A stretch of DNA of 64,000 nucleotides from Methylophilus sp. QUAN. GTDB lineage: Bacteria; Pseudomonadota; Gammaproteobacteria; Burkholderiales; Methylophilaceae. Numbering within the stretch: the stretch's first letter is position 1; each line of letters begins with the position of its first letter. The stretch lies in NCBI RefSeq assembly GCF_015354445.1, contig NZ_JADKYT010000001.1, forward strand, positions 1,612,001 to 1,676,000. The letters run 5' to 3'. A model generated the notes under the pieces. It had not been told where the DNA came from. It was given only the letters and a program-made list of their open reading frames with translations, and made no database searches. Both the position numbers and the translations under genes were made by a program. Below, piece by piece: positions 41,096-49,017 of the stretch.

Positions 41096-41279
41096 TGCTT
41101 TTCCTTTCGATTATTCCAGCTTCTTGAGCACATTGTCGACAATAAGGTTTGGCCCATTTATTCAAACTGCAAACTACAGCCACGCGGCCGCATTTAATCC
41201 ATGACTGGCCACCGATGTACCGCCCGAGGTAATTTTTGGCTACAGGTCGCCGAATAGTGCATTTTTCCTGGCTAGACAT
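41076..41279 (-). CDS. Small basic Cys-containing protein (67 aa)
   Basis: Basic, with cysteines in KCTI, IKCG, VVCS and CRQCAQ, possibly one metal site. Six bases after the HD gene. Function unknown. Confidence 0.5.
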   Translation of the reverse strand: MSSQEKCTIRRPVAKNYLGRYIGGQSWIKCGRVAVVCSLNKWAKPYCRQCAQEAGIIERKSNASILG

Positions 41280-41285
41280 CGGTCG

Positions 41286-41804
41286 TTATCCCTTTGCTGC
41301 CCTCAAGATATCGTTCGCCTGATTCCAAAGCGTTTGATCACCTTCCACGAGCACTTGCAAGAGCATTTCCTTTTCAGCCAGGTAGACGCGTGCAAATGTA
41401 GGGTCATGCGCGATAATGTTCTTAGAGTTGTCTATCAGGTCTGCCAGTTTGATTGTTTTGGCTTCAGGAGACGCGATTGCGGTGTGTTCCCTATCAATCC
41501 CCTTCCTGACCTTGCGATTGCCGTCCGTAGGCTTGCTAACATCGGTTAGTTGTTCAACCAATGCTGCCACTTCCGGGCCAAACTCAGATTCCACTTCAGA
41601 CAGAGTGACTGGCGTATCCTCAACGACATCATGTAACCATGCAGCGCACAGCATCGTTTCTGTATGAGGAACACTTCTTACTAGCTGCACTACCGCCGCC
41701 GGGTGAATGATGTACGGTTCCTCAGTGTATTTTCTGCGATGGTTGATGTTTCCGTGCGCCTCAGCTGCAAACTTTCTGGCTTTATCTTCTAATGAATTAA
41801 TCAT
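41286..41804 (-). CDS. HD-domain phosphohydrolase (RelA/SpoT hydrolase-like)
   Basis: 172 aa. YIIHPAAVVQLV, then AAWLHDVVEDTPVT (the HD pair) and KLADLIDN match the small alarmone hydrolase/SpoT-HD group, which remove pyrophosphate from (p)ppGpp-like nucleotides using Mn. No synthetase domain is attached. The ATG at 41804 has a GGGGG site and overlaps the upstream gene by 8 bases. Part of the 43601-40841 unit. Confidence 0.8.
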   Translation of the reverse strand: MINSLEDKARKFAAEAHGNINHRRKYTEEPYIIHPAAVVQLVRSVPHTETMLCAAWLHDVVEDTPVTLSEVESEFGPEVAALVEQLTDVSKPTDGNRKVRKGIDREHTAIASPEAKTIKLADLIDNSKNIIAHDPTFARVYLAEKEMLLQVLVEGDQTLWNQANDILRAAKG

Positions 41805-42372
41805 CTTGTGCCCCCGCCTCTGGAGACTCAATTCCTGGCCGCATTTCTAAGAATGCCCCAACTCTCGCTGCGTGCCAGTTCAAAAGAACTGCTGCCGTAG
41901 TGATGATATGGTGCAATTGCTTTTCTGGGCCTGCCTCCGGCCTGATTGCTTTACCAGCCAAATAACCTATAAGCCAGAACCAATCCGCATCACTCTTGCC
42001 TTCGTCGTGCTTACTACCCCAGCGATCACGCTGATGCAGTGCCTCATTTTTGACGGCCTGCAAGAAATCCTCAATTTCAGGTGTATTGATGGCATCAAAT
42101 GCCGCAGCCTTACGCTTGAGTTCTTCTAGCTCAGCGTTTGCCACCGGTGCCGGATAACAGCTGAAGGCAAATTTTTGCGAAAACTCAGCGCTCTCTCGGA
42201 CTAATAATTCTCCATCGCGAGTGTAAACAACCATTTTCTGCCCGTCATGTGCGTTTGTGCAATCCAATGCCCCACCGATCACTTGATACAGGTTGCCGGT
42301 TTTCAGATTTTTAGCCGTAATTTCTACACCATTGTGGCGTGCGGCTTCAGCAGCTTCAAAGTTTAATTCCAT
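41797..42372 (-). CDS. Hypothetical phage-type protein (191 aa)
   Basis: Two parts: residues 1-70 form a small beta region (YQVIGGALDCTNAHDGQKMV), and 105-175 hold RDRWGSKHDEGKSDADWFWL, GYLAGKA and HHIITTAAVLLNWH. The second part is common in phage-encoded proteins of unknown function and resembles a helical nucleotide pyrophosphohydrolase-like bundle. It is coupled to the HD gene. Confidence 0.6.
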   Translation of the reverse strand: MELNFEAAEAARHNGVEITAKNLKTGNLYQVIGGALDCTNAHDGQKMVVYTRDGELLVRESAEFSQKFAFSCYPAPVANAELEELKRKAAAFDAINTPEIEDFLQAVKNEALHQRDRWGSKHDEGKSDADWFWLIGYLAGKAIRPEAGPEKQLHHIITTAAVLLNWHAARVGAFLEMRPGIESPEAGAQDD

Positions 42373-42382
42373 ACTCAGTACC

Positions 42383-42673
42383 TTACCTTCGTTCCATGAC
42401 GGTTACCGGAAACGCGCCCCGCGAGTGCGGTTCAGCAAGGACATAAACAACATTGTATTCACCTGATCTATCAGGCACAGTGCGCCACCATTGGTGGCTT
42501 GGTGCAGACCAGTCTCCCAGTTCATCAAAGCCATACTCGCGCATAGAGTCCATGAAAGACTTGAAATCCTGATGCCCCTTGCTCATGTAGCATTCAGTGT
42601 CACCAGAGCAATTCACAATGGTTAAGGGGTAAATTGGAATCTGTTTATCTTCGATTACGACAGCTTCAGTCAT
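42383..42673 (-). CDS. Hypothetical protein (96 aa)
   Basis: Small mixed protein, with HQDFKSFMDSMREYGFDELG. AAGGGG site. Middle of the 43601-40841 unit. No family recognised. Confidence 0.55.
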   Translation of the reverse strand: MTEAVVIEDKQIPIYPLTIVNCSGDTECYMSKGHQDFKSFMDSMREYGFDELGDWSAPSHQWWRTVPDRSGEYNVVYVLAEPHSRGAFPVTVMERR

Positions 42674-42687
42674 AGCACACCCCTTCC

Positions 42688-43380
42688 CTAGTTATCGAAA
42701 ACAAGCTCACAGATCTCGCGGCACATATCGATGCTGAAATTGCCCTGCGCATCACGCACCCCGCTTTCCATGTCCAACCAGTAATTAGTCGACATCAAAC
42801 CGACCTGATTAACCACTGCAAGGATGTTTTCCTTGCGTAGACCGCCCGCGTAACCGCAGATGTCATGTTCTAATGGTTCTGGCCATGAATCAGGGGTAAT
42901 TCCTTCGCCGCCGGACACATCGTATAACCAGAGAACGTCTTTCACGTCCGGGAATGGGCCTCGGCATTGAAGAATCGGGAAAACGAAGTTTGAAACGGCC
43001 CAATCGTTCACCATACGGTAATCAATGTCTTGGGCAGTTGTATTGAGTTGAACACGGTCAAAGTACCAGCTCAGAATAAAGTCATGCTTGGATTTACCAG
43101 TTTCCAGCACCTCTTTACTGTCTCCCCCACACAAGTGGGCTGCCAGTGCCAAATTATCAGCGTTCGGGAAAACCTCACGTTCCAGCCATTCCAAAGATGG
43201 GTATCTGGCTGTGCCGGTGCGTTTTGGGGAGAACAGGATGCCAAACTCGACCATCGGGTAATCTTTGACCAGGGCCAGCATGTCTTGAATGCTAGTTTGA
43301 TCGTCAGCACCGGTGAAGGTGATCCTGAACGGTTTTGTAGGCTTAGGTTCGATTGCCAAGAGTGGGTGCCCCATTATCAT
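42688..43380 (-). CDS. TrpF-like TIM-barrel protein lacking the usual catalytic cysteine
   Basis: 230 aa. The C-terminal half fits phosphoribosylanthranilate isomerase: WLYDVSGGEG (TrpF Asp region), CGYAGGLRKENILAV, then LDMESGVRD and the last helix. The N-terminus FRITFTGADDQTS stands where TrpF has KICG, so the general-base Cys is missing. No trp gene is nearby. It is probably a barrel with a different small-molecule substrate. Overlaps the upstream stop (ATGA). Confidence 0.6.
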   Translation of the reverse strand: MIMGHPLLAIEPKPTKPFRITFTGADDQTSIQDMLALVKDYPMVEFGILFSPKRTGTARYPSLEWLEREVFPNADNLALAAHLCGGDSKEVLETGKSKHDFILSWYFDRVQLNTTAQDIDYRMVNDWAVSNFVFPILQCRGPFPDVKDVLWLYDVSGGEGITPDSWPEPLEHDICGYAGGLRKENILAVVNQVGLMSTNYWLDMESGVRDAQGNFSIDMCREICELVFDN

Positions 43381-43601
43381 TCCCCCACCTTACTAGACTT
43401 AAGAAATAGGCTACGCATCAGTCGGCATTCAACGTCCAGAATGTCAGCACCATCTTTCAATTGTTGAGCTGCATGCCGGACCTCTGCGATCACTGCGCTC
43501 AACTGTTTTAAATCATCGGTGGTTTGCTTGTCTGCAATCGGGTTAATTGCTGTGGCCAGACGGTTAAAAGTCTGTTCCAGCTTGACGTAATCTTGACTCA
43601 T
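43377..43601 (-). CDS. Small helical protein (74 aa)
   Basis: Probably all helix (VIAEVRHAAQQLKDGADIL). First gene of the unit; promoter at 43636. Coupled to the TrpF-like gene. Function unknown. Confidence 0.55.
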   Translation of the reverse strand: MSQDYVKLEQTFNRLATAINPIADKQTTDDLKQLSAVIAEVRHAAQQLKDGADILDVECRLMRSLFLKSSKVGE

Positions 43602-43635
43602 TTATTGTCCTTTTCATTAGGATTTACTTGAGTTC

Positions 43636-43663
43636 AGATTAGCACCGGGATACCCAAAATCAA
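43636..43663 (-). promoter_or_regulatory. Promoter of the TrpF-like/HD unit
   Basis: TTGATT, 16 bp ending TGC, TAATCT, then GAACTC on the minus strand. Confidence 0.65.
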
Positions 43664-43758
43664 GGCCACAAAGAGCCTAAAACGGGGCGATATTGAAAAT
43701 GATTTTTGGCGTCGGTTGTGGACTTTATAGGCGCTGGGCTTGCGCTATTATTGTTTGG

Positions 43759-44031
43759 CTATGCCGCTTGTTTTTCCTTGATAGAACCAAGCCTGCGTTT
43801 GCATGAGTCGCAAAAGACTGACATCTCATTAGCATTGTTTACGGGTAGATGCTGCCGGTTGATCACGGGTGCCTGGTTGTAGACATCCCGGCTTGTGAAC
43901 GTGATCTTCTGAAAGAACACCTCCCCACCACAATGAGGGCAACAATGCGGGGTGCCATCCGTTTTGAAATTCCACTTGATTCGAGAAAAAATATCGACTG
44001 CTACTTCTTGAGGGTTGCCCAGAGCTATCAT
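43759..44031 (-). CDS. Zinc-ribbon protein (90 aa)
   Basis: HCCPHCGGEVFF and FCDSCKRRLG give one two-knuckle zinc site around a polar loop. Similar size and layout to the ribbons at 34568 and 53252. Promoter at 44068. Role unknown. Confidence 0.6.
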   Translation of the reverse strand: MIALGNPQEVAVDIFSRIKWNFKTDGTPHCCPHCGGEVFFQKITFTSRDVYNQAPVINRQHLPVNNANEMSVFCDSCKRRLGSIKEKQAA

Positions 44032-44067
44032 TTAAAGCTGTATGCCAGAAAAATTAAGTTGGAGCAA

Positions 44068-44095
44068 AGATAAGCATCTGGCATCTCAAAATCAA
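44068..44095 (-). promoter_or_regulatory. Promoter of the zinc-ribbon gene
   Basis: TTGATT, 16 bp ending TGC, TTATCT on the minus strand. Confidence 0.6.
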
Positions 44096-44139
44096 GGTTG
44101 ATTACAAAGCAAAAACAGGTTTTATTAAGAACACTGCCC

Positions 44140-44427
44140 TTATTTGATGACACTGCGGCCGCCATTATTGGCACTTGGATGGTCAATTAAACGTCCCAAA
44201 GCGGCGCCAAGATTTGATAATGCCAATACCTGCCCACCCTCGACCGCGTTGCCTGCGGCAATGGCCCTATCAGATAACTGGTTTGCCAATGCCCAGGCTG
44301 TTTCTTGATCCAAATTTAGAGTGACGGAGCCGACTGCAATCGATGTGCCATTAGTGGCTTCGATATGCCCGTTGATATTCCCACGCCAGCCACTTTTAAT
44401 TGGTGACTTTATAGCTTCTTGTTCCAT
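44140..44427 (-). CDS. Hypothetical protein (95 aa)
   Basis: Starts MEQEAIKSPIKSGWRGNING; central beta strands with SVTLNLDQETAWALANQLSD. The ATG at 44427 has an AAGGAT site; a frame ten codons longer lacks one. Similar small proteins occur in phages. Function unknown. Confidence 0.5.
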   Translation of the reverse strand: MEQEAIKSPIKSGWRGNINGHIEATNGTSIAVGSVTLNLDQETAWALANQLSDRAIAAGNAVEGGQVLALSNLGAALGRLIDHPSANNGGRSVIK

Positions 44428-44480
44428 AAATATCCTTAATTTACTCAAATTGTACAACCATACTTGCTCTATTAATTAGG

Positions 44481-44663
44481 CTATATGCCCGATAGCGAAA
44501 CAACTGGCCTTCCTAACCCTAAAACAGGCTCCAGTTCCTCGACTTCGCGGGCCTCATGCACAATGCTGTTAAATTCTGAATAGGAATGATCGTGATCACG
44601 CCACACAACCTCTGCGTCCTGGGGAAGTTTCTTCAGTTTTTTGATTAAATCACTGACCTTCAA
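44481..44663 (-). CDS. Small phage-type protein starting at TTG (60 aa)
   Basis: KVSDLIKKLKKLPQDAEVVW begins the protein, a pattern common in small phage proteins of unknown role. The TTG at 44663 has GGGAGG 6 bases upstream; a longer frame without a site is rejected. It overlaps the end of the DUF5131 gene by 14 bases, so it is coupled to it. Confidence 0.55.
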   Translation of the reverse strand: MKVSDLIKKLKKLPQDAEVVWRDHDHSYSEFNSIVHEAREVEELEPVLGLGRPVVSLSGI

Positions 44664-45759
44664 GATGGGCCTCCCTTGGGAATTGGTTGTAAATCTTCCC
44701 GTCAAGCACTCGACCAGCCTCTTTTTTTCCGTAACGGACAAGAAATACTCCCTTGCCGCCATGGTCACTGGCACGCCCGTGTGCAATTGTTCCATCTGGC
44801 CAGGCAACCTCTGGGGCATCATCAACCTCACAGGATTCAACATTAGGTAGTATTTTTTCCGTTACCAGGTCATAAGCCAGCTTTGATGGCGCATATTCAC
44901 CCCATTGCTTGAAAAGAAACGGTACGCCAGCTGCTTCGCATTGATCCCGTAAGTCTTGTGCCCATTTAGGATGCATTGGACGCGCATGAGGTCCACTTTC
45001 ACCTCCCACGATGACCCAATCCAGTCTACGCAGACCGTCTAATTGATTAGTGACGCCATTACCATAAGGATTCTCGGCAGTTGCTGGAGCATTTTCTGGC
45101 CAAGCTGCAAGCCACCGTAAAGAAACTGGCCCTAACAGTGGCTCAACGCTCAAAAATCTTACTTTTGCATTGATAGCTAATAGTTTGGGAATATCTCGAT
45201 CAGCTTCTAACTGGTTGCAAATTGAAATTCCAAGCCAAACATTTTCAGGCCACTCTCCATGCCCCCACATTGAGTTCCTGCCGAGGTCGGTTGCATCCTC
45301 AATCATCGATACGACATTCCCGATGCGCTTTGTTAGCAATAGCCAATCAAGATTAGGCGTTGCCTCTATTAGCTTGATTAAGTCGGCACGCCATTCGTGG
45401 TCGACCTCTTTGTCAAACACATCTGCCAGACTGGCGCAAAACACACGTCTACGTGTTTTCTCCATGAGCCTAAAGCAATCGCAAATACTCTCATCCGTCT
45501 CGTATAGTTCAGCTTCAGTACCGCGTCTACCACATCCCGTGCACTGATAGAACGGCTCTGCATTCCATTGCAGAGGAAGCTTCCAGTTTTTTGCACTGGT
45601 CCGCTTGCGTGGCTGACCTTTACCCCATTGGACTGTGTGCATACGATTGTCCATTAGATTCTCGGCGTAACAGTGATCACAAGCCGGGGAAACCTTGGTA
45701 CAACCCATCCAAGGATTAAAAGTTGAATCCGTCCATTCAATTTTGCTATTTTCACTCAT
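44650..45759 (-). CDS. DUF5131 / phage Gp37-Gp68 family protein
   Basis: 369 aa. IEWTDSTFNPWMGCTKVSPA, then CDHCYAE, is the family signature, with cysteines at 20, 27 and 30 able to hold an iron-sulfur cluster. WLLLTKRI, VWLGISI and VGGESGPHARPMH follow. The fold is thought to be radical-SAM-related; substrate unknown. Common in phages and mobile elements. Promoter at 45793. Confidence 0.85.
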   Translation of the reverse strand: MSENSKIEWTDSTFNPWMGCTKVSPACDHCYAENLMDNRMHTVQWGKGQPRKRTSAKNWKLPLQWNAEPFYQCTGCGRRGTEAELYETDESICDCFRLMEKTRRRVFCASLADVFDKEVDHEWRADLIKLIEATPNLDWLLLTKRIGNVVSMIEDATDLGRNSMWGHGEWPENVWLGISICNQLEADRDIPKLLAINAKVRFLSVEPLLGPVSLRWLAAWPENAPATAENPYGNGVTNQLDGLRRLDWVIVGGESGPHARPMHPKWAQDLRDQCEAAGVPFLFKQWGEYAPSKLAYDLVTEKILPNVESCEVDDAPEVAWPDGTIAHGRASDHGGKGVFLVRYGKKEAGRVLDGKIYNQFPREAHLEGQ

Positions 45760-45792
45760 CTCAATATGCCTAAAGTTGTAGGTATTGAATTC

Positions 45793-45820
45793 AGCCTAGC
45801 ATTCAGATTGCTAAAATCAA
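45793..45820 (-). promoter_or_regulatory. Promoter of the DUF5131 gene
   Basis: TTGATT, 16 bp ending TGC, TAGGCT, then GAATTC on the minus strand. Confidence 0.65.
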
Positions 45821-45828
45821 GCTAACGG

Positions 45829-45907
45829 ACTGGCCACTTAATACTTCCGGCTCAATGCCAGGTTATGCGTCCGGCTTACTGCCAGCTTATTCTTCTGCAA
45901 GCAAGGC
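45829..45907 (-). repeat. Copy A of an ~80-bp repeat (relic of the C5-methylase 3' end)
   Basis: Similar to 46781-46860 over the whole length. Each copy holds 24-bp imperfect tandem units, TTCCGGCTNNNTGCCAG then TTATG. In copy B the end of the methylase gene lies in the repeat; in copy A the matching bases follow the stop of the 256-aa gene without belonging to it. Confidence 0.7.
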
Positions 45908-45926
45908 CCAGGTATTCAAAGCCTTA

Positions 45927-46697
45927 TTATCTGAGGTAACTTGGAGCATTTGCGGCCAGATCGTCTAGCCTTATGGCTTCAGCGACAATGCTAGAAATTT
46001 CGTGAGACTCATACCTGTCCAAGGATGACATGACTGAACGAAGCTTTAAGAGGCGTTTATTTAATTGGTCCGCTTCATAGAATTTATTACGAGCTTGGCT
46101 GGACCACTCCAAAGGATTGTCAATGCCATGCATTGCATTTACTGAATCAACAATCCTGGAAGCGTCGTCTAAAGTCTGAGTGACCTGTTCTGAACCAGTT
46201 ATGAACGATCCTTCTTGACCATCAACAGTGTTGGCTATGCAATACCTTCCGTCTGGTGCCTGAATAACAAACCAGGGTGTCTCAGACCATGGGGAGCGCG
46301 TTAATTGGATATTAGGCATGGCACCATCATCATCTGGCACATTTTCACTTCCATCTGCGCATTGACGCCCCTTTGCCAATGCTTCTGCATGAACGCGGAA
46401 CTTGGTAGCAGTGCTCTCGTAGTGGTTTTGTAAACCGCGTAGAGCCTTCGCGAGCGTTGTACTATCATGCTCTGACAACCAAGCTGAATGAGTACCAAAG
46501 CCTGAGCTTTTGGCCGTATAGATCACGTCACCTTCGTATTCACGTCTTTCGACGTACAGGGTAGACATGCGATTCATTCCACTGGACTGAATACCGGTTG
46601 CAGAAACAAACTCTTCTGGATCGCGAGACTTATGTACTGTCCAGTTATATCCTGGCATCAGTTTTTTTAACTCTTCTCGGAAGGATGATATTTTCAT
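45927..46697 (-). CDS. Hypothetical protein (256 aa)
   Basis: Soluble. Residues 10-60 look beta-rich and the C-terminal third helical (EADQLNKRLLKLRSVMSSLD). No family recognised. It lies between the two copies of an ~80-bp repeat, with its own promoter at 46728. Possibly an inserted single-gene cassette. Confidence 0.6.
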   Translation of the reverse strand: MKISSFREELKKLMPGYNWTVHKSRDPEEFVSATGIQSSGMNRMSTLYVERREYEGDVIYTAKSSGFGTHSAWLSEHDSTTLAKALRGLQNHYESTATKFRVHAEALAKGRQCADGSENVPDDDGAMPNIQLTRSPWSETPWFVIQAPDGRYCIANTVDGQEGSFITGSEQVTQTLDDASRIVDSVNAMHGIDNPLEWSSQARNKFYEADQLNKRLLKLRSVMSSLDRYESHEISSIVAEAIRLDDLAANAPSYLR

Positions 46698-46727
46698 TTT
46701 TTAATCCCATAATTTGTTGATAGCACC

Positions 46728-46755
46728 AAACTATCATTGGAATTCTGTAAATCAA
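46728..46755 (-). promoter_or_regulatory. Promoter of the 256-aa gene
   Basis: TTGATT, 16 bp ending TGA, TAGTTT on the minus strand. Confidence 0.65.
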
Positions 46756-46780
46756 TATCTCCAGCGAATCTCGCCACTCG

Positions 46781-46860
46781 AACCGGCCACTTAATACTTC
46801 CGTCTCAATGCCGGGTTATGCTTCCGGCTTACGGTCAGGTTATGCTGCTGCCCGCAAGGC
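46781..46860 (-). repeat. Copy B of the ~80-bp repeat, overlapping the methylase stop
   Basis: Holds the last codons of the C5-methylase and 60 bases after the stop. See copy A at 45829-45907. Confidence 0.7.
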
Positions 46861-47754
46861 GACTAGGATATCTCTCGCTTGTGGTGGACAAACAGCGTTG
46901 CCAAGCATGAACATTGCATCTTTATGAGTTCTCGGCAGCTTATACTCTGGCGAGAACCCCATAGCTAACTTGGCTTCAGGTATTTGTAGCATTCTCATGC
47001 GATCACCATCTACAACAGCCCATCTGTCGCGGGTGGTTATTGTCCCTATCGGACGGTGAATACTTCGACCAGTCAAACCGCTACCTTTTGAATAATATGG
47101 AGCTACAAATCTATCGCCAAATTTAGCTCGGCCAGCCGCGATACGCGACAAGGTGTTTTTACTTCTGCCTGGCTTTTCAATTGGCTTCCATTTTTCTGAA
47201 TCCCATTGAATTACCTCACCTATTGGGCGATGCTCACGTCTCTCCAGATTAAGTTCTAGCGGGTGTTTTGACTGTGTGCAAATTAAGAATAGGCGCTCTC
47301 GGTGTTGTGGCACGCCGTGATCTGCTGAATCCAGGATGTGTGGTGCAACTGCGTATCCAAGACTGTGCATTGCATGCAGCCACGCTGGGTACAACTGCCA
47401 CTCTGTAAATTGAGGCACATTCTCTACAACAATTGCCGGTGTTCGGTGGTATTCAGCGCAGGAAACGACTGCCCAAGCCGTTGATCGTAATGCGTCATGG
47501 TGTGGGCGCTCTTTTCCCCTGGCAGGACTGTGCCCTTGACATGCAGGGGATGCCAGAATGACATCATGTTTCGGCACTAACCTCCAGTCCGCTTGCTGAA
47601 GATCCTGGCAAGCATGCTCCGTCTCTGGATGGTTCTCACTATGAATGTCTACAGCTTGGCGCCAATGATTGGCAGCCCATTTAACAGTGACATTCGCTTG
47701 TCTAGCACCTTCGCTGAATCCTCCAGCTCCGGCAAATAAATCAATCGCAATCAT
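46840..47754 (-). CDS. C5-cytosine DNA methyltransferase
   Basis: 304 aa, shorter than most Dcm-type enzymes (about 330-470). Motif I IDLFAGAGGFSEGA at the very start, motif IV ILASPACQGHS with the catalytic Cys (Pro-Cys changed to Ala-Cys), motif VI VVENVPQF, motif VIII QHRERLFLI, and final GNAVCPPQA. The target-recognition part is small. No cognate endonuclease is beside it, so an orphan methylase is likely. It lies 14 bases after the macrodomain gene. Confidence 0.85.
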   Translation of the reverse strand: MIAIDLFAGAGGFSEGARQANVTVKWAANHWRQAVDIHSENHPETEHACQDLQQADWRLVPKHDVILASPACQGHSPARGKERPHHDALRSTAWAVVSCAEYHRTPAIVVENVPQFTEWQLYPAWLHAMHSLGYAVAPHILDSADHGVPQHRERLFLICTQSKHPLELNLERREHRPIGEVIQWDSEKWKPIEKPGRSKNTLSRIAAGRAKFGDRFVAPYYSKGSGLTGRSIHRPIGTITTRDRWAVVDGDRMRMLQIPEAKLAMGFSPEYKLPRTHKDAMFMLGNAVCPPQARDILVALRAAA

Positions 47755-47768
47755 GTTGATGCGGGGCC

Positions 47769-48257
47769 TTAAAAATCATAGACACACACATTGATACCCT
47801 GTTCTATCAGGGTTTCAATGATGATTGGTTCTATTACTTCCCAGCGCCCACCAGCCAGTCCACACCCAATGCGTGGCATGTGCACGGAAGCATTTTCCTG
47901 TTTGGCGAATTCTGCAACCTCCTGAAGTCCCTTTCTGACGGCAGCATACCGAATCGGCGCCGGTGATTTTGTATCGCTAGGGGTACGAATCCCCGACTGG
48001 CCAATAATATTCGCCACAACTAAATTCACGTCGACAGTAATAAATTGGACTTCACCCAAGCCAGGATTTTGGCGTGAAGAAAATGCTGCTCGATATACAG
48101 CCTCCGGTGACTTCCAGCGCTTGCTAATAGCCAGCACAAAGCCTTTTCCCCATTTGCCGATATCGTTGCATATGTGAACGATTATCCGTGGGTCATTACC
48201 CTTTGGGTTTGTTGCATCTCCCTTTAAGTAAGTGATGCAGTTTTGATTGCCTGTCAT
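47769..48257 (-). CDS. Macrodomain protein (ADP-ribose binding)
   Basis: 162 aa, one macrodomain: CITYLKGDATNPKG, IIVHICNDIGKWGKGFVLAI (substrate loop), and MPRIGCGLAGGRWEVIEPII (phosphate loop). It is similar in layout to ADP-ribose-1''-phosphatase and TARG1-like enzymes that remove ADP-ribose. No DarT-like ADP-ribosyltransferase is next to it; the RES toxin is 9 kb away. Promoter at 48284; shares a transcript with the C5 methylase. Confidence 0.85.
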   Translation of the reverse strand: MTGNQNCITYLKGDATNPKGNDPRIIVHICNDIGKWGKGFVLAISKRWKSPEAVYRAAFSSRQNPGLGEVQFITVDVNLVVANIIGQSGIRTPSDTKSPAPIRYAAVRKGLQEVAEFAKQENASVHMPRIGCGLAGGRWEVIEPIIIETLIEQGINVCVYDF

Positions 48258-48283
48258 ATCTACTCCAAATTAGCTATGAATTA

Positions 48284-48311
48284 AGAGTAGCATCCGTATT
48301 TGCAAAAGCAA
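48284..48311 (-). promoter_or_regulatory. Promoter of the macrodomain/C5-methylase unit
   Basis: TTGCTT, 16 bp ending TGC, TACTCT, then TAATTC on the minus strand. Confidence 0.6.
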
Positions 48312-48380
48312 TGTCACAAAGCAAATGAAAAAAGGCTTAACTAGTAAGCCTTTAGTCAAACAAACTTTGTATTTTTTGAC

Positions 48381-48716
48381 TTAGTGTTTAGTCAACTCTT
48401 CCAGCCCGGTCTGGTCCATGAAACACTTAATTCCAAACGTAGTATCTTCAAACCCTACGTTTATGTTTTGAACAAACCGGACATTATCTGCCTTGCTTCT
48501 TAACTGCATGGTGACCTGATATTCACCAGTGACAGCGCAAATTCTTTCCACATTACCATTGCGCTGGGGTAGAGCGACAAATAAATTGGACGGCTCCATT
48601 TTTTTAGTATCTATGCCGCAACAATTTGCAATTAGAGTTTGGCCATTGGTATTTGCTTTGGGCCAGGCAATTTTTTGTGAATGCTTTACTTGAATACTCG
48701 GGTGGAATACTGACAT
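48381..48716 (-). CDS. Hypothetical protein (111 aa)
   Basis: Starts MSVFHPSIQVKHSQKIAWPK; beta-rich with four cysteines spread out. CAGGAG site before the ATG; promoter at 48744. No family recognised. Confidence 0.55.
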   Translation of the reverse strand: MSVFHPSIQVKHSQKIAWPKANTNGQTLIANCCGIDTKKMEPSNLFVALPQRNGNVERICAVTGEYQVTMQLRSKADNVRFVQNINVGFEDTTFGIKCFMDQTGLEELTKH

Positions 48717-48743
48717 TTACTTTCTCCTGATAAAAATGAATTT

Positions 48744-48771
48744 ACCTTATCAGTAAAATTCTCATCTTCAA
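48744..48771 (-). promoter_or_regulatory. Promoter of the 111-aa gene
   Basis: TTGAAG, 16 bp ending TGA, TAAGGT on the minus strand. Confidence 0.55.
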
Positions 48772-48780
48772 GATACTGCC

Positions 48781-48999
48781 TTAACTAATTCCATTTACAA
48801 CGGTGTAGCCTTTATTCAAATATGGGGTGTCCCCACTGGATAAATGGTCAATTTCAATATCTGTTAAATCATCGACATGAATTATTTGTATTTCCCCATA
48901 CAAGCCATCGGTTATGCTGCCTCCAATAAGAGCTACATTATGTTTTTTGCAAATAGCCTCAATTTCGTCAACCACTTCCTGAGCTTTGAATTTATCCAT
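48781..48999 (-). CDS. Small acidic hypothetical protein (72 aa)
   Basis: Two alpha/beta units, with VVDEIEAICKKHNVALIGGS. The ATG at 48999 has GGAG at proper spacing; the frame extends to an upstream TTG. It directly follows the SRAP-like gene (about 19 bases). Function unknown. Confidence 0.55.
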   Translation of the reverse strand: MDKFKAQEVVDEIEAICKKHNVALIGGSITDGLYGEIQIIHVDDLTDIEIDHLSSGDTPYLNKGYTVVNGIS

Positions 49000-49017
49000 C
49001 ATCTTCTCCGTCAAAAT

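Noticed and set aside
42688-43380. Genuine tryptophan-pathway TrpF
   Set aside because: The catalytic KICG cysteine is missing and no other trp genes are present.
43030-43467. 145-codon plus-strand frame
   Set aside because: Antisense to the TrpF-like and 74-aa genes; no start signals.
45170-45547. 125-codon plus-strand frame
   Set aside because: Antisense to the DUF5131 gene, which has clear family motifs.
45829-46860. CRISPR-like array from the 24-bp units
   Set aside because: Only two units per site, no regular spacers and no cas genes.
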